DNA of 34,512 nt from a virus. Below, piece by piece: positions 7,126-15,246 of the stretch. Below the pieces are notes generated by a model that did no database searches, was not told where the DNA came from, and saw only the letters and a list, made by a program, of their open reading frames with translations. The position numbers were made by a program, and so were the translations under genes. Each line of letters begins with the position of its first letter. Position 1 is the stretch's first letter. The DNA is taken from IMG/VR virus record IMGVR_UViG_3300010373_000099, positions 1 through 34,512 of that record. One strand, given 5' to 3'.

Positions 7126-8646
7126 TCACCTATAGTATTCTTCCACGATAACCACGCCGGCAGCGCCTACACCGCCCGTCTGAGCGGTCGTGTTCAGAGA
7201 AGCCGAGCCGCCGCCGCCTCCGCCGTATTGCTGTCCTGCGGGGCCGTTGCCGCCTAAAGTCTGGCCCGACGCGGCACCCATGAAGCTTTGGCCCCCGCGC
7301 GCCGCAATCGCTTCACTCCCGGAATAACGAAAGGCGGCTTCACCAGCTCCGCCAGGGACGTTGGCGATATTCCCGCCACTGGCGTTGCCGCCAGATCCTG
7401 CTCCAGACGCGCGGCTTGTTGAGGTTCCCGAACCCGTATTATAATTCGTGCCAACACCGCCTGACGCGACAAGCGCGCTGGAGTTGAATGTCGTGTCGCC
7501 TCCTGTCGTCTGCGGTGCGCCACCAGACCCAACAGAATAACTGTAAGAACCCGCAGCCATGATATGCTCGACATACCCGGCACCACCACCACCTGATCCG
7601 ACGTTTGTTTGGCCGCTTGCTGCCGTTGCGTTCGCGCCACCCCCGCCGCCGCCGACAAGGCGAACCCTGATCCAGCGGACCCCAGCGGGGGGAGTGTACG
7701 TTCCAGACCCGGACGTAAACACTTGGACTGTCGGCAGAGTGTCGCTGATCCCGAGATTCGCCCGTGACGTTGCCGCGCTAGTGACATCAGAGAGGTTGTT
7801 CGTGGACAGCATATCGCCGCCGCCGGGAATCGAATCCCATGCCGGATTTGCTGCCGCGCCCTGCGTTTTCAGGAACTGCCCCGACGTGCCTGGGCTGAGA
7901 GCAGCCCAGCCCAACGCCCCCCGGTACAGAACGCTGCCCTGCGTCGAGCTAAATTCAGTATCGAGAGCAGAACCAACCGTCGTCGCCCCAAGCCCGCCGT
8001 TCGCCTTTGGCAGGGTTCCCGTAACACCCGTCGAGAGCGGCAGCCCCGTCGCATTGATGAGTGTGACGGAAGCTGGCGTGCCCAACACAGGCGCTACGAA
8101 CGTCTGTTGGCCCGACCATGAATGCGCGGTCGAGAACACATCCGAATTAAGCATCGCTGACGTGACTTTGGTCGCGCCAATGGTAGCCGCGAACGATCCT
8201 GTCCCAGTGCCAGTAACATCGCCGGTCAATGTGATGGTCTGATCGCCGGTATTGGTGCCGCTGACGGTCGCGTTGTCAGACGCGGTGAGCGTCTTCCCGT
8301 CCACAATCGTGAGCGTGGCCCCGGTCGCGGGAGCCGTGACGGCGACCTTATTAAGCGAAGTAGCGGCAGCAACGCCCAGTGTCGGAGTGACAAGCGTCGG
8401 AGAAGTCGCAAAAACGAGCGCTCCCGACCCGGTTTCGTCAGAGATCACGCCAGCTAGTTGCGCGGATGTCGTCGCGGCAAACTGCGCCAGCGTGGATGCT
8501 GTCGCGCCAGCCCCGATATCGGCGGGCTTAACAACATTCGTCGTCTTTACCTTCTTGACGCCATCGGTCGCGCTATCGGTCAGGAGGTAATAGTCGGCGC
8601 CGGGAACAGTGGCCTCGTTTAAGTCCTTAACTCGAATATCGGTCAT
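7126..8646 (-). CDS. Tail fibre with a glycine-rich C-terminal adhesin domain
   Basis: 506 aa. The N-terminus (MTDIRVKDLNEATVPGADYYLLTDS, then VKKVKTTN) is a common phage tail-fibre start that anchors the fibre. The middle (residues about 50-290) holds low-complexity Thr/Ala/Gly beta-repeat sequence. From about residue 310, FTSGSGTYTPPAGVRWIRVRLVGGGGGG starts a Gly-rich domain with many GG and GGGG runs, ending VVIVEEYYR. Such Gly-rich C-termini in fibres act as receptor-binding tips whose variable loops join polyglycine helices. It is probably a host-range determinant alongside the collar fibre and the GH74-like spike. Confidence 0.75.
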   Translation of the reverse strand: MTDIRVKDLNEATVPGADYYLLTDSATDGVKKVKTTNVVKPADIGAGATASTLAQFAATTSAQLAGVISDETGSGALVFATSPTLVTPTLGVAAATSLNKVAVTAPATGATLTIVDGKTLTASDNATVSGTNTGDQTITLTGDVTGTGTGSFAATIGATKVTSAMLNSDVFSTAHSWSGQQTFVAPVLGTPASVTLINATGLPLSTGVTGTLPKANGGLGATTVGSALDTEFSSTQGSVLYRGALGWAALSPGTSGQFLKTQGAAANPAWDSIPGGGDMLSTNNLSDVTSAATSRANLGISDTLPTVQVFTSGSGTYTPPAGVRWIRVRLVGGGGGGANATAASGQTNVGSGGGGAGYVEHIMAAGSYSYSVGSGGAPQTTGGDTTFNSSALVASGGVGTNYNTGSGTSTSRASGAGSGGNASGGNIANVPGGAGEAAFRYSGSEAIAARGGQSFMGAASGQTLGGNGPAGQQYGGGGGGSASLNTTAQTGGVGAAGVVIVEEYYR

Positions 8647-8649
8647 GAG

Positions 8650-9543
8650 TTAAGCCCCCGCGTAGAGAAGATAGTTGCAGATGATCGTTGGCTGCACGTT
8701 GTTGTGCGTCCCGCTGGCGCCAGCGTTGTTGACTGTGGTGGATAGAGAGAGCGCTCCGGCTGGGATTGTCACCGACGGTGTTTGAGACGTGAAGTTCGGT
8801 CTTTGGAAAAGAGTAGTCCCGCCTCCGACCGTAACGCCTTGGAAATCTGTTCGATCAACCGTCGCCTGGGCGCCGCCGATGCTCAGCGTAAAAGGTGATG
8901 TCTCGTTAGTCGTCGTGGCGGTATGCCCATGTTGGGGCATCTGATCGACAGTGAGGGTGTGTAACTGAGAGCCGCCGGCATATCCCATCGCCGTTCCTGT
9001 TACAGCGCCAGCGCTGGTCAGCCGGCCAGCGGCCGTTCCGCCCATGTCGTCTTTGGCTGCGATGACGCGCCCGCGAAGATCGCCAATGCCAAACGTCGTC
9101 GTTCCATTGCCGTTATTGTAGAAAGTGTTGCCTGCCGCGATGTCGGTTTGAGCCAGCGCCCAGAGATCGGGATACGACGCGCGCAGGAGCGTTTGACCGT
9201 AAGGAAAGACCGTCAATGCTGGAGCGGTCAGAAGCGTGTACGGGATCAACTCGCCAATGAAGCGGATGCCAGCAACCGATCCTGCAAAGGCGATGCCGGT
9301 TGCCGTCCAATAGATGCCGATCGACGGGTTGCTATTCGGATAGATGGCTGGAGTGCTGGCCGAACCAGTGACGGTCTTAAGCGGTCCCGTCATCGGAGCA
9401 ACGCCGGAACGCGGCAACCGAGCCGTTATAGCCGACGCGATATCCTCCAACGGAGGGTTATGTTGTGACGGCTGGATAGTCGAGCCTGTCGCGGCAAGAT
9501 AGCCGGGAACAAGACTGAAATTGCCGCTCGCGTCATCGGGCAC
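8650..9543 (-). CDS. Tail fibre with phage tail-collar domain
   Basis: 297 aa from a GTG at 9543, which has GGAG nine bases upstream. A possible TTG at 9558 is rejected because it sits in the terminator trail and has no ribosome site. ELIPYTLLTAPALTVFPYGQTLLRASYPDLWA, then GIGDLRGRVIAAKDDMGG and MPQHGHT, form a classic tail-collar domain. The C-terminus NNVQPTIICNYLLYAG is the standard ending of collar-type fibres. Its expected role is in the fibre network that contacts the cell surface. It begins immediately after an intrinsic terminator. Confidence 0.85.
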   Translation of the reverse strand: MPDDASGNFSLVPGYLAATGSTIQPSQHNPPLEDIASAITARLPRSGVAPMTGPLKTVTGSASTPAIYPNSNPSIGIYWTATGIAFAGSVAGIRFIGELIPYTLLTAPALTVFPYGQTLLRASYPDLWALAQTDIAAGNTFYNNGNGTTTFGIGDLRGRVIAAKDDMGGTAAGRLTSAGAVTGTAMGYAGGSQLHTLTVDQMPQHGHTATTTNETSPFTLSIGGAQATVDRTDFQGVTVGGGTTLFQRPNFTSQTPSVTIPAGALSLSTTVNNAGASGTHNNVQPTIICNYLLYAGA

Positions 9544-9560
9544 TTTGGCGTTCTCCAAAG

Positions 9561-9585
9561 AAAAAGCCGCCCGAAAAGGCGGCTT
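9561..9585 (-). terminator. Intrinsic terminator between ejection and fibre genes
   Basis: Read on the minus strand, an 8-bp perfect stem (AAGCCGCC / GGCGGCTT) with a 6-base loop is followed by TTTCTTT. It lies between the stop at 9610 and the GTG at 9543, with the downstream GGAG ribosome site starting directly after the T-rich tract. Confidence 0.85.
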
Positions 9586-9609
9586 GGAAGGCGTGATGGG
9601 TGGTGGTGT

Positions 9610-11004
9610 TTACTGTTGAAGTTGTGAGATGCCTGTGCCCAACAAGAGGCGCGCAATGGTCTCGCGCCTGGCTAGATTTTTCGCCTCTAGCGGAGAGAGC
9701 GCCAATCGTTCTTGATAAAGAGGCGAGCGCATTCGGATCAATTCATCAACACTTCCCAAGCTTTTCTTGGCGAGTGCGTTAGCTATTGTCTTTGCGGCGG
9801 CTCCAGTCGCAACCGGGATAGATGCACCGACTGCGGCACCTACAGGTCCACCGATGGCAAAACCGCCGCCGCCGCCGACAGCCCCGCCGACAATTTGACC
9901 AAGACCGCCGCCGCCTCCCGCCAAGTTCCCAATGTATCGGGCTGTATTGCGCGTGCGCGTGCCTGTCACCGCGTCGTTGAGCGCGGTGATTTCAGGCTCG
10001 GAAAATCCTGAAACTTCCTTTGGCTTCTCTAGGAGAGATGCGATTTTTTGGCGGATCGTGTTGTCAAGATTTCGACCGGAATTTGAGGCTTGTGCTCTAA
10101 CTTGCGCACGCTCGAGGATACCGGTGTTAGCTCGATCAAGTTTCCCGGTGAGGTCGTTTGATCGCATGGCGGCGGCGTAGTTGCTTCGCCCGGTTTCGAA
10201 TAGCTTCTGCGTGGCGGAAGGGGTTCCAGCCACAACGCTCGCCGCATCAAGAGACGGAATGAACTGATCCAATCCTCCAATAGATCGAGAAGCAGCCAAC
10301 TGATCTTTGGACGCGCTCGGGTTGAAGTTTTGTGCCGTGTGCCCGAGGGATTCCCGGAGTGACTGGAGGTTTGATGCTGTGACGAACGCGCCGGGAGGTG
10401 CGCTTTCGAGTTCCTTGAGCTTTGCGTAGGTAGCTGGCGCATCGACAGGATGAATACCTTTTTCAAATAAATCTTGCTGCGCTTGTCGGCTCCAATTCGC
10501 CAGTGAATCCGACGTAACTTCGAGGCCGGAATTGCGCGCCGCAGTAATATCAGCTTTGCCGGCCGCCGCCAATTCCTCCGTCGTGGGTATTTTTGGCTCT
10601 TCACGAACAAGCGATTTAGCAGCCCCGGAGATCATCCGGTCGCCAGCGCGGACGGCGGGGTTAACGGGCGTGGCGATGGACGCCAATTCCGCAGCGCGGT
10701 TGATAACTTCCGGGTTTGTATGCCCGTCTGGACCGATAATTGATGTTTTTCCGGTATAGACATCGCCCGGCAAGGTGACCGCGCTTCCAGCGCCGGCAAT
10801 CGCCCTCTTGAGCATACCGATAACGCCGGCATTGCTATCAAATGAGACATTCCCATGCGCGTCACGGCTGAGCGGGAGAACTGTTCCACTGTAAGACGGT
10901 CGTGCCTGTTGATCTGCCAACACGAAGTCGGGCGGCAAGCCGTTATCTGCGACTTTTGGCTGTTGCGCGGCTTCAAGGACAAACCCGGGAGGAAGATCGC
11001 TCAT
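9610..11004 (-). CDS. Internal virion / DNA-ejection protein
   Basis: 464 aa; the start at 11004 is set by an ATGA overlap with the preceding gene. The N-terminus has two copies of a short motif, DLPPGFVLE and GLPPDFVLA, often seen at the start of large phage internal proteins. The middle is helix-rich. Residues about 365-415 form a Gly/Ala-rich hydrophobic stretch (AGGGGGLGQIVGGAVGGGGG, then GGPVGAAVGASIPVATGAAA) that could insert into membrane. Next to a transglycosylase-bearing protein this fits an ejection protein that enters the host envelope with the DNA. The exact orthologue is not known. Confidence 0.65.
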   Translation of the reverse strand: MSDLPPGFVLEAAQQPKVADNGLPPDFVLADQQARPSYSGTVLPLSRDAHGNVSFDSNAGVIGMLKRAIAGAGSAVTLPGDVYTGKTSIIGPDGHTNPEVINRAAELASIATPVNPAVRAGDRMISGAAKSLVREEPKIPTTEELAAAGKADITAARNSGLEVTSDSLANWSRQAQQDLFEKGIHPVDAPATYAKLKELESAPPGAFVTASNLQSLRESLGHTAQNFNPSASKDQLAASRSIGGLDQFIPSLDAASVVAGTPSATQKLFETGRSNYAAAMRSNDLTGKLDRANTGILERAQVRAQASNSGRNLDNTIRQKIASLLEKPKEVSGFSEPEITALNDAVTGTRTRNTARYIGNLAGGGGGLGQIVGGAVGGGGGFAIGGPVGAAVGASIPVATGAAAKTIANALAKKSLGSVDELIRMRSPLYQERLALSPLEAKNLARRETIARLLLGTGISQLQQ

Positions 11005-12986
11005 GTGAACGGCACCCACTTCCCGTTCTGACGGATCAACCGCTCGCCGGTTTGCGGGTTGATAGCGGTCAGTCCATCGACAACGCCCTGTGTCGCTGTT
11101 GGTGCGGATGTTTTGCGACTAGCCTCGAAAATCTTGTCACCTGCGGCCTTACCGTGGACAGTCTCTAATAATGTCCGCTCATAATCATTGATAGCCGCGA
11201 TGACCTTATCCTTGGGCGCGGATGGATCGATAGCGCCAGACTTCGCGGCTAGTAACCTCTCCTCACCTTCTGTCACGCTGCCAAGAGCGCCGCCTGTCTT
11301 GGACATCTGGCGCATCTGGTTGAGAGTTTCAATGCTCGCGTTCGCTTTCAGAACGTCGATCTGCCTGCGAAGCTCGGCAGCGTTGGTTTCGCCCATATTG
11401 GATAGAACAGAAGTGCCCGAGCCTGCTGCGGGCAGCCCCGCAGCATTGATAGCATCGCGCGCTTGCCGGGCTGCGTTGATGACGACATTCCCGGAAATAG
11501 CTTGGGCGTCGGCTTTTGCCTGGTCCTGCTTGCTTGTGTCGGCAGGCCCACCCGGTATCGGGCGCATACTGACTGCGCCCGTAACCGGGTCTTGAATCTG
11601 CTCATAGCCCTTGGGAATGGTGCCAGTGTTGACGTTAGTAGCCCCGGAGCGTCGTCGTGCCACATCCCATTGCCCATACGGGAGTGGAGTGCGGCCTGCC
11701 TTGATCTCCTGATCTGCGTAGAAACCATACTCACCAACGGAGGTTGGTCTCTTGTCCGCAGCCGAAAGCATGGTCACTTTGCCGCTCGCGTCTTTCTGTA
11801 CAAGATTCCCGTCAGTGTCGTGGTACGGCTCGCCAACCAGCTGCAAATCACGCTGCGCTTTTATGATTTGAGCATTTCGCAGCGGATCATTGGCCTTCTG
11901 TGCCGCATCAGCCCTCAGCTTATATTCCTGCGTCAATGCGGTTCGGATGTTCTCTGGCGTGAACGGGTTGACGAGGGCTTTTTGCAAGTCCTCGTCGCTG
12001 GCGTTCTTGAACAGGAAGCGGTTTTGCGTAGCCGCAGCGGGCTGTACAGCGGCCGGGGCCGCAGCGGGGCTACCAACGGCCATATCGGCAGAAGCCGCAC
12101 CAGCGGGCGGCTGTGGGGCAACAGGCTGCATCGGCGCGGGCTGGCCTGCAAACGCCATCGGCCCATCGGCCTGCGCATCGATGATGTTCTTCTGGTTCGG
12201 ATCGACCGTTTGAACGATGTCTCCGAACTTGCCGGCCCACTTGTTCGTAAACTGCCCCGCCGTCATGCCGGGAGTAGCGGCATTGTTGCGCGCGGCTTGC
12301 GCGCCGATCACGCTTTCAACCGGCGCATTCGGGTTTTGCAGGAGCTTGATCGCGCCGCCCGCGCCTTGCTGATGGGCAAGGTACAGTTCGCCCGGTGTTG
12401 GCTCGCGGCCCAGTGCCTGCGTCAATGCGGCTTTGTTATCGAGCGTCAACCGCGCGGCGGCGTCTGCGCTCGCGGCCGGGTCGTTCGGATTGGTCAAGCC
12501 ATACTGTTTCGCAGTGCCGCTCAAAAACTGGAACGGGCCTTGCGCGCTCGATAGGGTGCTACCGCCTTCGACCTTGCCGCCGTTCTCGACCAATGCCAGC
12601 CGGGTCATATAGGCCGGATCAACGCCGCTGGATGACGCGGCTGTGCCGATCGCAGAGCTCAGGCGCGGGTCAATCTCGCCGGACGGGATCGAGGTCGAAC
12701 CCATTGGCGTTGAGACAGATGGCGCGGCTGGCGCTGCTGGCTGGCCCATGATCTGCGATTTGAGGAAGTCGGGCAGAGAGGCCTCTCCTGCCTTCTGCGC
12801 GGCGTCTGCATCTCCCATCATGGAGCGGGCGATAAGCGCCTGCCCGATCGCGTTAATCCCCTCACCGACGTTCTTTGGAGCCGTGCCGAGCATCCGAGCC
12901 GCGATCAAGTTGGACATCTGACGGCGCTGCGCGATGGTTTGCGGCGTTTCGCCCTTATCTGGTGAGAAAGCATAAGAAAGGGCCAT
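11001..12986 (-). CDS. Internal virion protein with lytic transglycosylase domain
   Basis: 661 aa from the ATG at 12986. Residues about 105-200 match an SLT (lysozyme-like) domain: IDPRLSSAIGTAASSSGVDPAYMTRLALVENGG, with E134 as the likely catalytic Glu, then SSAQGPFQFLSGTAKQYG and GELYLAHQQGAGGAIKLL. The rest is long, helical and Ala/Gln-rich with a Pro/Ala linker. Such proteins are carried in the capsid or tail and cut peptidoglycan during DNA entry. It begins the ejection pair, and its 5' side faces the divergently oriented HNH gene. Confidence 0.8.
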   Translation of the reverse strand: MALSYAFSPDKGETPQTIAQRRQMSNLIAARMLGTAPKNVGEGINAIGQALIARSMMGDADAAQKAGEASLPDFLKSQIMGQPAAPAAPSVSTPMGSTSIPSGEIDPRLSSAIGTAASSSGVDPAYMTRLALVENGGKVEGGSTLSSAQGPFQFLSGTAKQYGLTNPNDPAASADAAARLTLDNKAALTQALGREPTPGELYLAHQQGAGGAIKLLQNPNAPVESVIGAQAARNNAATPGMTAGQFTNKWAGKFGDIVQTVDPNQKNIIDAQADGPMAFAGQPAPMQPVAPQPPAGAASADMAVGSPAAAPAAVQPAAATQNRFLFKNASDEDLQKALVNPFTPENIRTALTQEYKLRADAAQKANDPLRNAQIIKAQRDLQLVGEPYHDTDGNLVQKDASGKVTMLSAADKRPTSVGEYGFYADQEIKAGRTPLPYGQWDVARRRSGATNVNTGTIPKGYEQIQDPVTGAVSMRPIPGGPADTSKQDQAKADAQAISGNVVINAARQARDAINAAGLPAAGSGTSVLSNMGETNAAELRRQIDVLKANASIETLNQMRQMSKTGGALGSVTEGEERLLAAKSGAIDPSAPKDKVIAAINDYERTLLETVHGKAAGDKIFEASRKTSAPTATQGVVDGLTAINPQTGERLIRQNGKWVPFT

Positions 12987-13025
12987 TAGATTTTGCCCCG
13001 CGCGACTGAGAATGATACAAACAGC

Positions 13026-13060
13026 GAACCCGCCGAGCGTTCGAGCGCTGCGACGGGTTC
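13026..13060. repeat. Long inverted repeat in the divergent HNH / ejection-gene gap
   Basis: GAACCCG (13026-13032) pairs with CGGGTTC (13054-13060), and an inner AGCG/CGCT stem sits inside. It lies in the 104-bp gap between two diverging starts, about 30 bp before the HNH ATG. It could fold in either transcript. It lacks a T-run, so it is not a simple terminator. Confidence 0.6.
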
Positions 13061-13090
13061 TAACCAAGCCAACCTTTGAAGGAGGTCGAA

Positions 13091-13747
13091 ATGGCTAATC
13101 CCCCTGTATGCTCGATTCCAGATTGCGGCAAGCCGGCCTTTAAGCGCGGGTTCTGCCGCCCGCATTACTATCCCATGCGCGGAGGGCCTGTCTGCTCTAT
13201 CGATGGCTGCAATCAACCCGCCCGTGCGCGAGGTTGGTGTAATGCCCATTGGCGCCGATGGAGCCGGCATGGAGACCCTACGAAGGGGAATAAATCGCAC
13301 GGCGAACTCCCTACATTTCTTAGCGAGACGGTGCTGCCGTTTAGCGGCGATGAATGCTTGATCTGGCCGTATGGCAAGGACGGCCACGGCTACGGCATGC
13401 TGAGTGGGAAGCCCGTTAATAGACTTGTGTGTAAGGCTATTCATGGCCCCGCCCCGACGAGCAAGCATCAAGCTGCCCATTCATGTGGCAATGGTCACCT
13501 TGGCTGCTGCAATCCGCAACATCTTCGCTGGGCGACCCGTTCAGAAAATGAGTCTGACAAAATTGACCACGATACGCATCATCGCGGAACACGCCACCCG
13601 CAAGCCAAGTTGGATGAGAGCGACGTTCGCCAGATACGTTCATTGGCTGGCGTTGAACTACTTGGGACAACCGCTGCACGATTTGGAATCGCACCATCGA
13701 CTGTTTGCGGTATCCAAAAGAGAAACAGATGGGCATGGCTAGAGTAG
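13091..13747 (+). CDS. HNH homing-type endonuclease, opposite strand
   Basis: 218 aa; the ATG at 13091 has a near-perfect AAGGAGGT. Two N-terminal zinc-finger-like modules repeat: C7-x4-C-x9-C-x2-H25 and C35-x4-C-x9-C-x2-H53. The HNH core is at about 128-155: HQAAHSCGNGHLGCCNPQHLRWAT. A C-terminal HTH-like region (AKLDESDVRQIRSLAG, TTAARFGIAPSTVCGIQKRNRW) is typical of DNA-recognition modules of homing endonucleases. It is inserted head-on between late virion genes and ends four bases before the end of the next minus-strand gene. This fits a selfish freestanding endonuclease. Confidence 0.85.
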   Translation: MANPPVCSIPDCGKPAFKRGFCRPHYYPMRGGPVCSIDGCNQPARARGWCNAHWRRWSRHGDPTKGNKSHGELPTFLSETVLPFSGDECLIWPYGKDGHGYGMLSGKPVNRLVCKAIHGPAPTSKHQAAHSCGNGHLGCCNPQHLRWATRSENESDKIDHDTHHRGTRHPQAKLDESDVRQIRSLAGVELLGTTAARFGIAPSTVCGIQKRNRWAWLE

Positions 13748-13751
13748 CCAT

Positions 13752-14771
13752 TTAGGCGGCTCCCATCAGGCCGAGGGCCTTGTCGTAGTTCACCGCCTTG
13801 AACCCGCTTGGCGTGGTGATAACGGCGTTGGGGTGCTTTTTCTCGACCTCACCTGCCATCAATCCGATCTGCGGTTCGTTGCTGCCTTTGTACTTGTAGG
13901 AATACAGATTCTGACCGTCGTTCGTCTTACCGATCTTCTTGATGTCCTTTTTCAAGCGCCGATCCGAGAACTTGTAAACGCCCGCCGCGCCGAGCCCGAA
14001 CAGCCCGCCCAGCAGCGCATTCTGCTGCTGTTGCGCCGTCTGATATTGCTGCTGCTGCTGCTGGAAATTCGAGTTGATGATGCCAGCCGTATCGGTGGTC
14101 GGGATCGTGGTCTGTGGCGTCGCGCCAAACGTCGGGTTACTGACCTGCGAACCGGACATGAGCGCCGTGATTTCGTTGATCGGCTGGTTGCGCGTTGTGA
14201 CCGCCTGCTGGAACGCCTGCTGATTGCCGTTCAAGTAAAGCTGGTTGTAGGCGTCGTTCTTGCCCTGCTGGAATTGATCCATTTGGGCCTTCCAAGCCGC
14301 AGAGCCAGGCTGGATACCCTGGTTGGCAAGCTGTGTCGCCAAAGCATCGCCCTGCCGTGCGAACATCGGATCAAGTCGCGCTGCGCCGAGCGCGTCAATC
14401 TTGTCCTCAACCGCCTTGTTCGCCGTCGAAGCATCAAACGGCGTATTGAGCAATGAACCGATCTTGCCGGACTGCTGAACGCCGATGTTGCCGAGGTTCT
14501 GCTGCGTCTGATTGTTGAGGTCGTAAAGCTTCTGCTGATCTGGCGATAGCGTCGTGGTCTGCGTATAGTTCGGGATATCATAGGTCTGCCCCGTATAGGG
14601 ATCAGTGAATTTGCTGGTCCCGCTCTGGCTATACATCAGGCTGCCGTTGGGGCCGACCTGATTGACGTTGTTCAGGCTCGCATTGGCGAGCGCGGTCGCG
14701 ACGTTCGTCCCGGTCGAGGCCGCTGCGGTATCGCGCGGGTTAGGGGGAGCGGGAGCGGATGGTGCGCACAT
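13752..14771 (-). CDS. Virion protein with C-terminal S74-like (endosialidase chaperone) domain
   Basis: 339 aa. The N-terminus is Pro/Ala-rich (MCAPSAPAPPNPRDTAAAS). The middle is helical and Gln-rich, with Gln runs at about residues 235-250. GGLFGLGAAGVYKF precedes the C-terminal SDRRLKKDIKKIG, then NLYSYKYKG, QIGLMAGEVEKKHPNAV and FKAVNYDKAL, which match the peptidase S74 intramolecular-chaperone start (S-D-x-R-x-K, cleavage before Ser269). Only 71 residues follow the Ser, shorter than a full S74 domain. Similar proteins lie between nozzle and ejection genes in related podoviruses and are probably internal or tail components. Confidence 0.7.
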   Translation of the reverse strand: MCAPSAPAPPNPRDTAAASTGTNVATALANASLNNVNQVGPNGSLMYSQSGTSKFTDPYTGQTYDIPNYTQTTTLSPDQQKLYDLNNQTQQNLGNIGVQQSGKIGSLLNTPFDASTANKAVEDKIDALGAARLDPMFARQGDALATQLANQGIQPGSAAWKAQMDQFQQGKNDAYNQLYLNGNQQAFQQAVTTRNQPINEITALMSGSQVSNPTFGATPQTTIPTTDTAGIINSNFQQQQQQYQTAQQQQNALLGGLFGLGAAGVYKFSDRRLKKDIKKIGKTNDGQNLYSYKYKGSNEPQIGLMAGEVEKKHPNAVITTPSGFKAVNYDKALGLMGAA

Positions 14772-14772
14772 T

Positions 14773-15246
14773 TTAGCAGCCCTCGAAAGTGTAAATCATG
14801 GCATGAGCCGCATGTTTAAAACCCATGCGCTCCCAGATTTTTGCAACTCGCAAATCGGTAACCGCAGACACCAGAACGCGCCTCACACTGCGGGATCGAA
14901 GGTCTGCCAGAATGAATTTAGCGAACCGCCGCCCCACTCCATTGCGATGCTCTTTAAGCAGGAAGATCGTATCTTCCTGCGCGATCAATTCGCCGTTGTG
15001 CATGTCGTTGGTCAGATAGATGTTGCTGTAACCCACCGCGCCGCCGCTCTCGTCGCGGACAACGTAGTTGATGATATGGCCCGCGTTCCAGCCTGCGATG
15101 TACTGATCGAGACGTGGATTAAAGTTCGCAATAGAAATCCCGTCGCGCGCTAGACGATCCTGCATTTCCCGATAATGGGCCGCGTAGAGTGGGAATAATT
15201 CCTTCAGCGTTACAGAGCCGTGCTCGATGCTGAACTTGTATTCCAT
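14773..15246 (-). CDS. GNAT-family N-acetyltransferase in the tail operon
   Basis: 157 aa; the start at 15246 forms TGATG with the nozzle gene stop. Features of the GNAT fold: VVRDESGGAVGYSNIYLT (beta-3/4), TIFLLKEHRNGVGRRFAKFILADL (acetyl-CoA P-loop, R/H-x-x-G-x-G/A, at about 110-120), and VSAVTDLRVAKIWERMGFKHAAHAMIY at the end. It sits between nozzle and S74 genes. Acetyltransferases occur at comparable places in several podoviruses, but their substrate is unknown. Possible targets are virion proteins, host proteins or surface sugars. Confidence 0.8.
   Translation of the reverse strand: MEYKFSIEHGSVTLKELFPLYAAHYREMQDRLARDGISIANFNPRLDQYIAGWNAGHIINYVVRDESGGAVGYSNIYLTNDMHNGELIAQEDTIFLLKEHRNGVGRRFAKFILADLRSRSVRRVLVSAVTDLRVAKIWERMGFKHAAHAMIYTFEGC

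Noticed and set aside
7126-9543. Possible diversity-generating retroelement near the fibres
   Set aside because: No reverse transcriptase and no template/variable repeat pair were seen anywhere in the window.
11463-12554. Plus-strand 363-codon open frame
   Set aside because: Antisense shadow of the transglycosylase ejection gene; Arg-rich with no ribosome site or motif.
14020-14065. CTG/CAG-like microsatellite
   Set aside because: It is the Gln-rich coding tract of the S74-tailed protein, not a separate repeat element.
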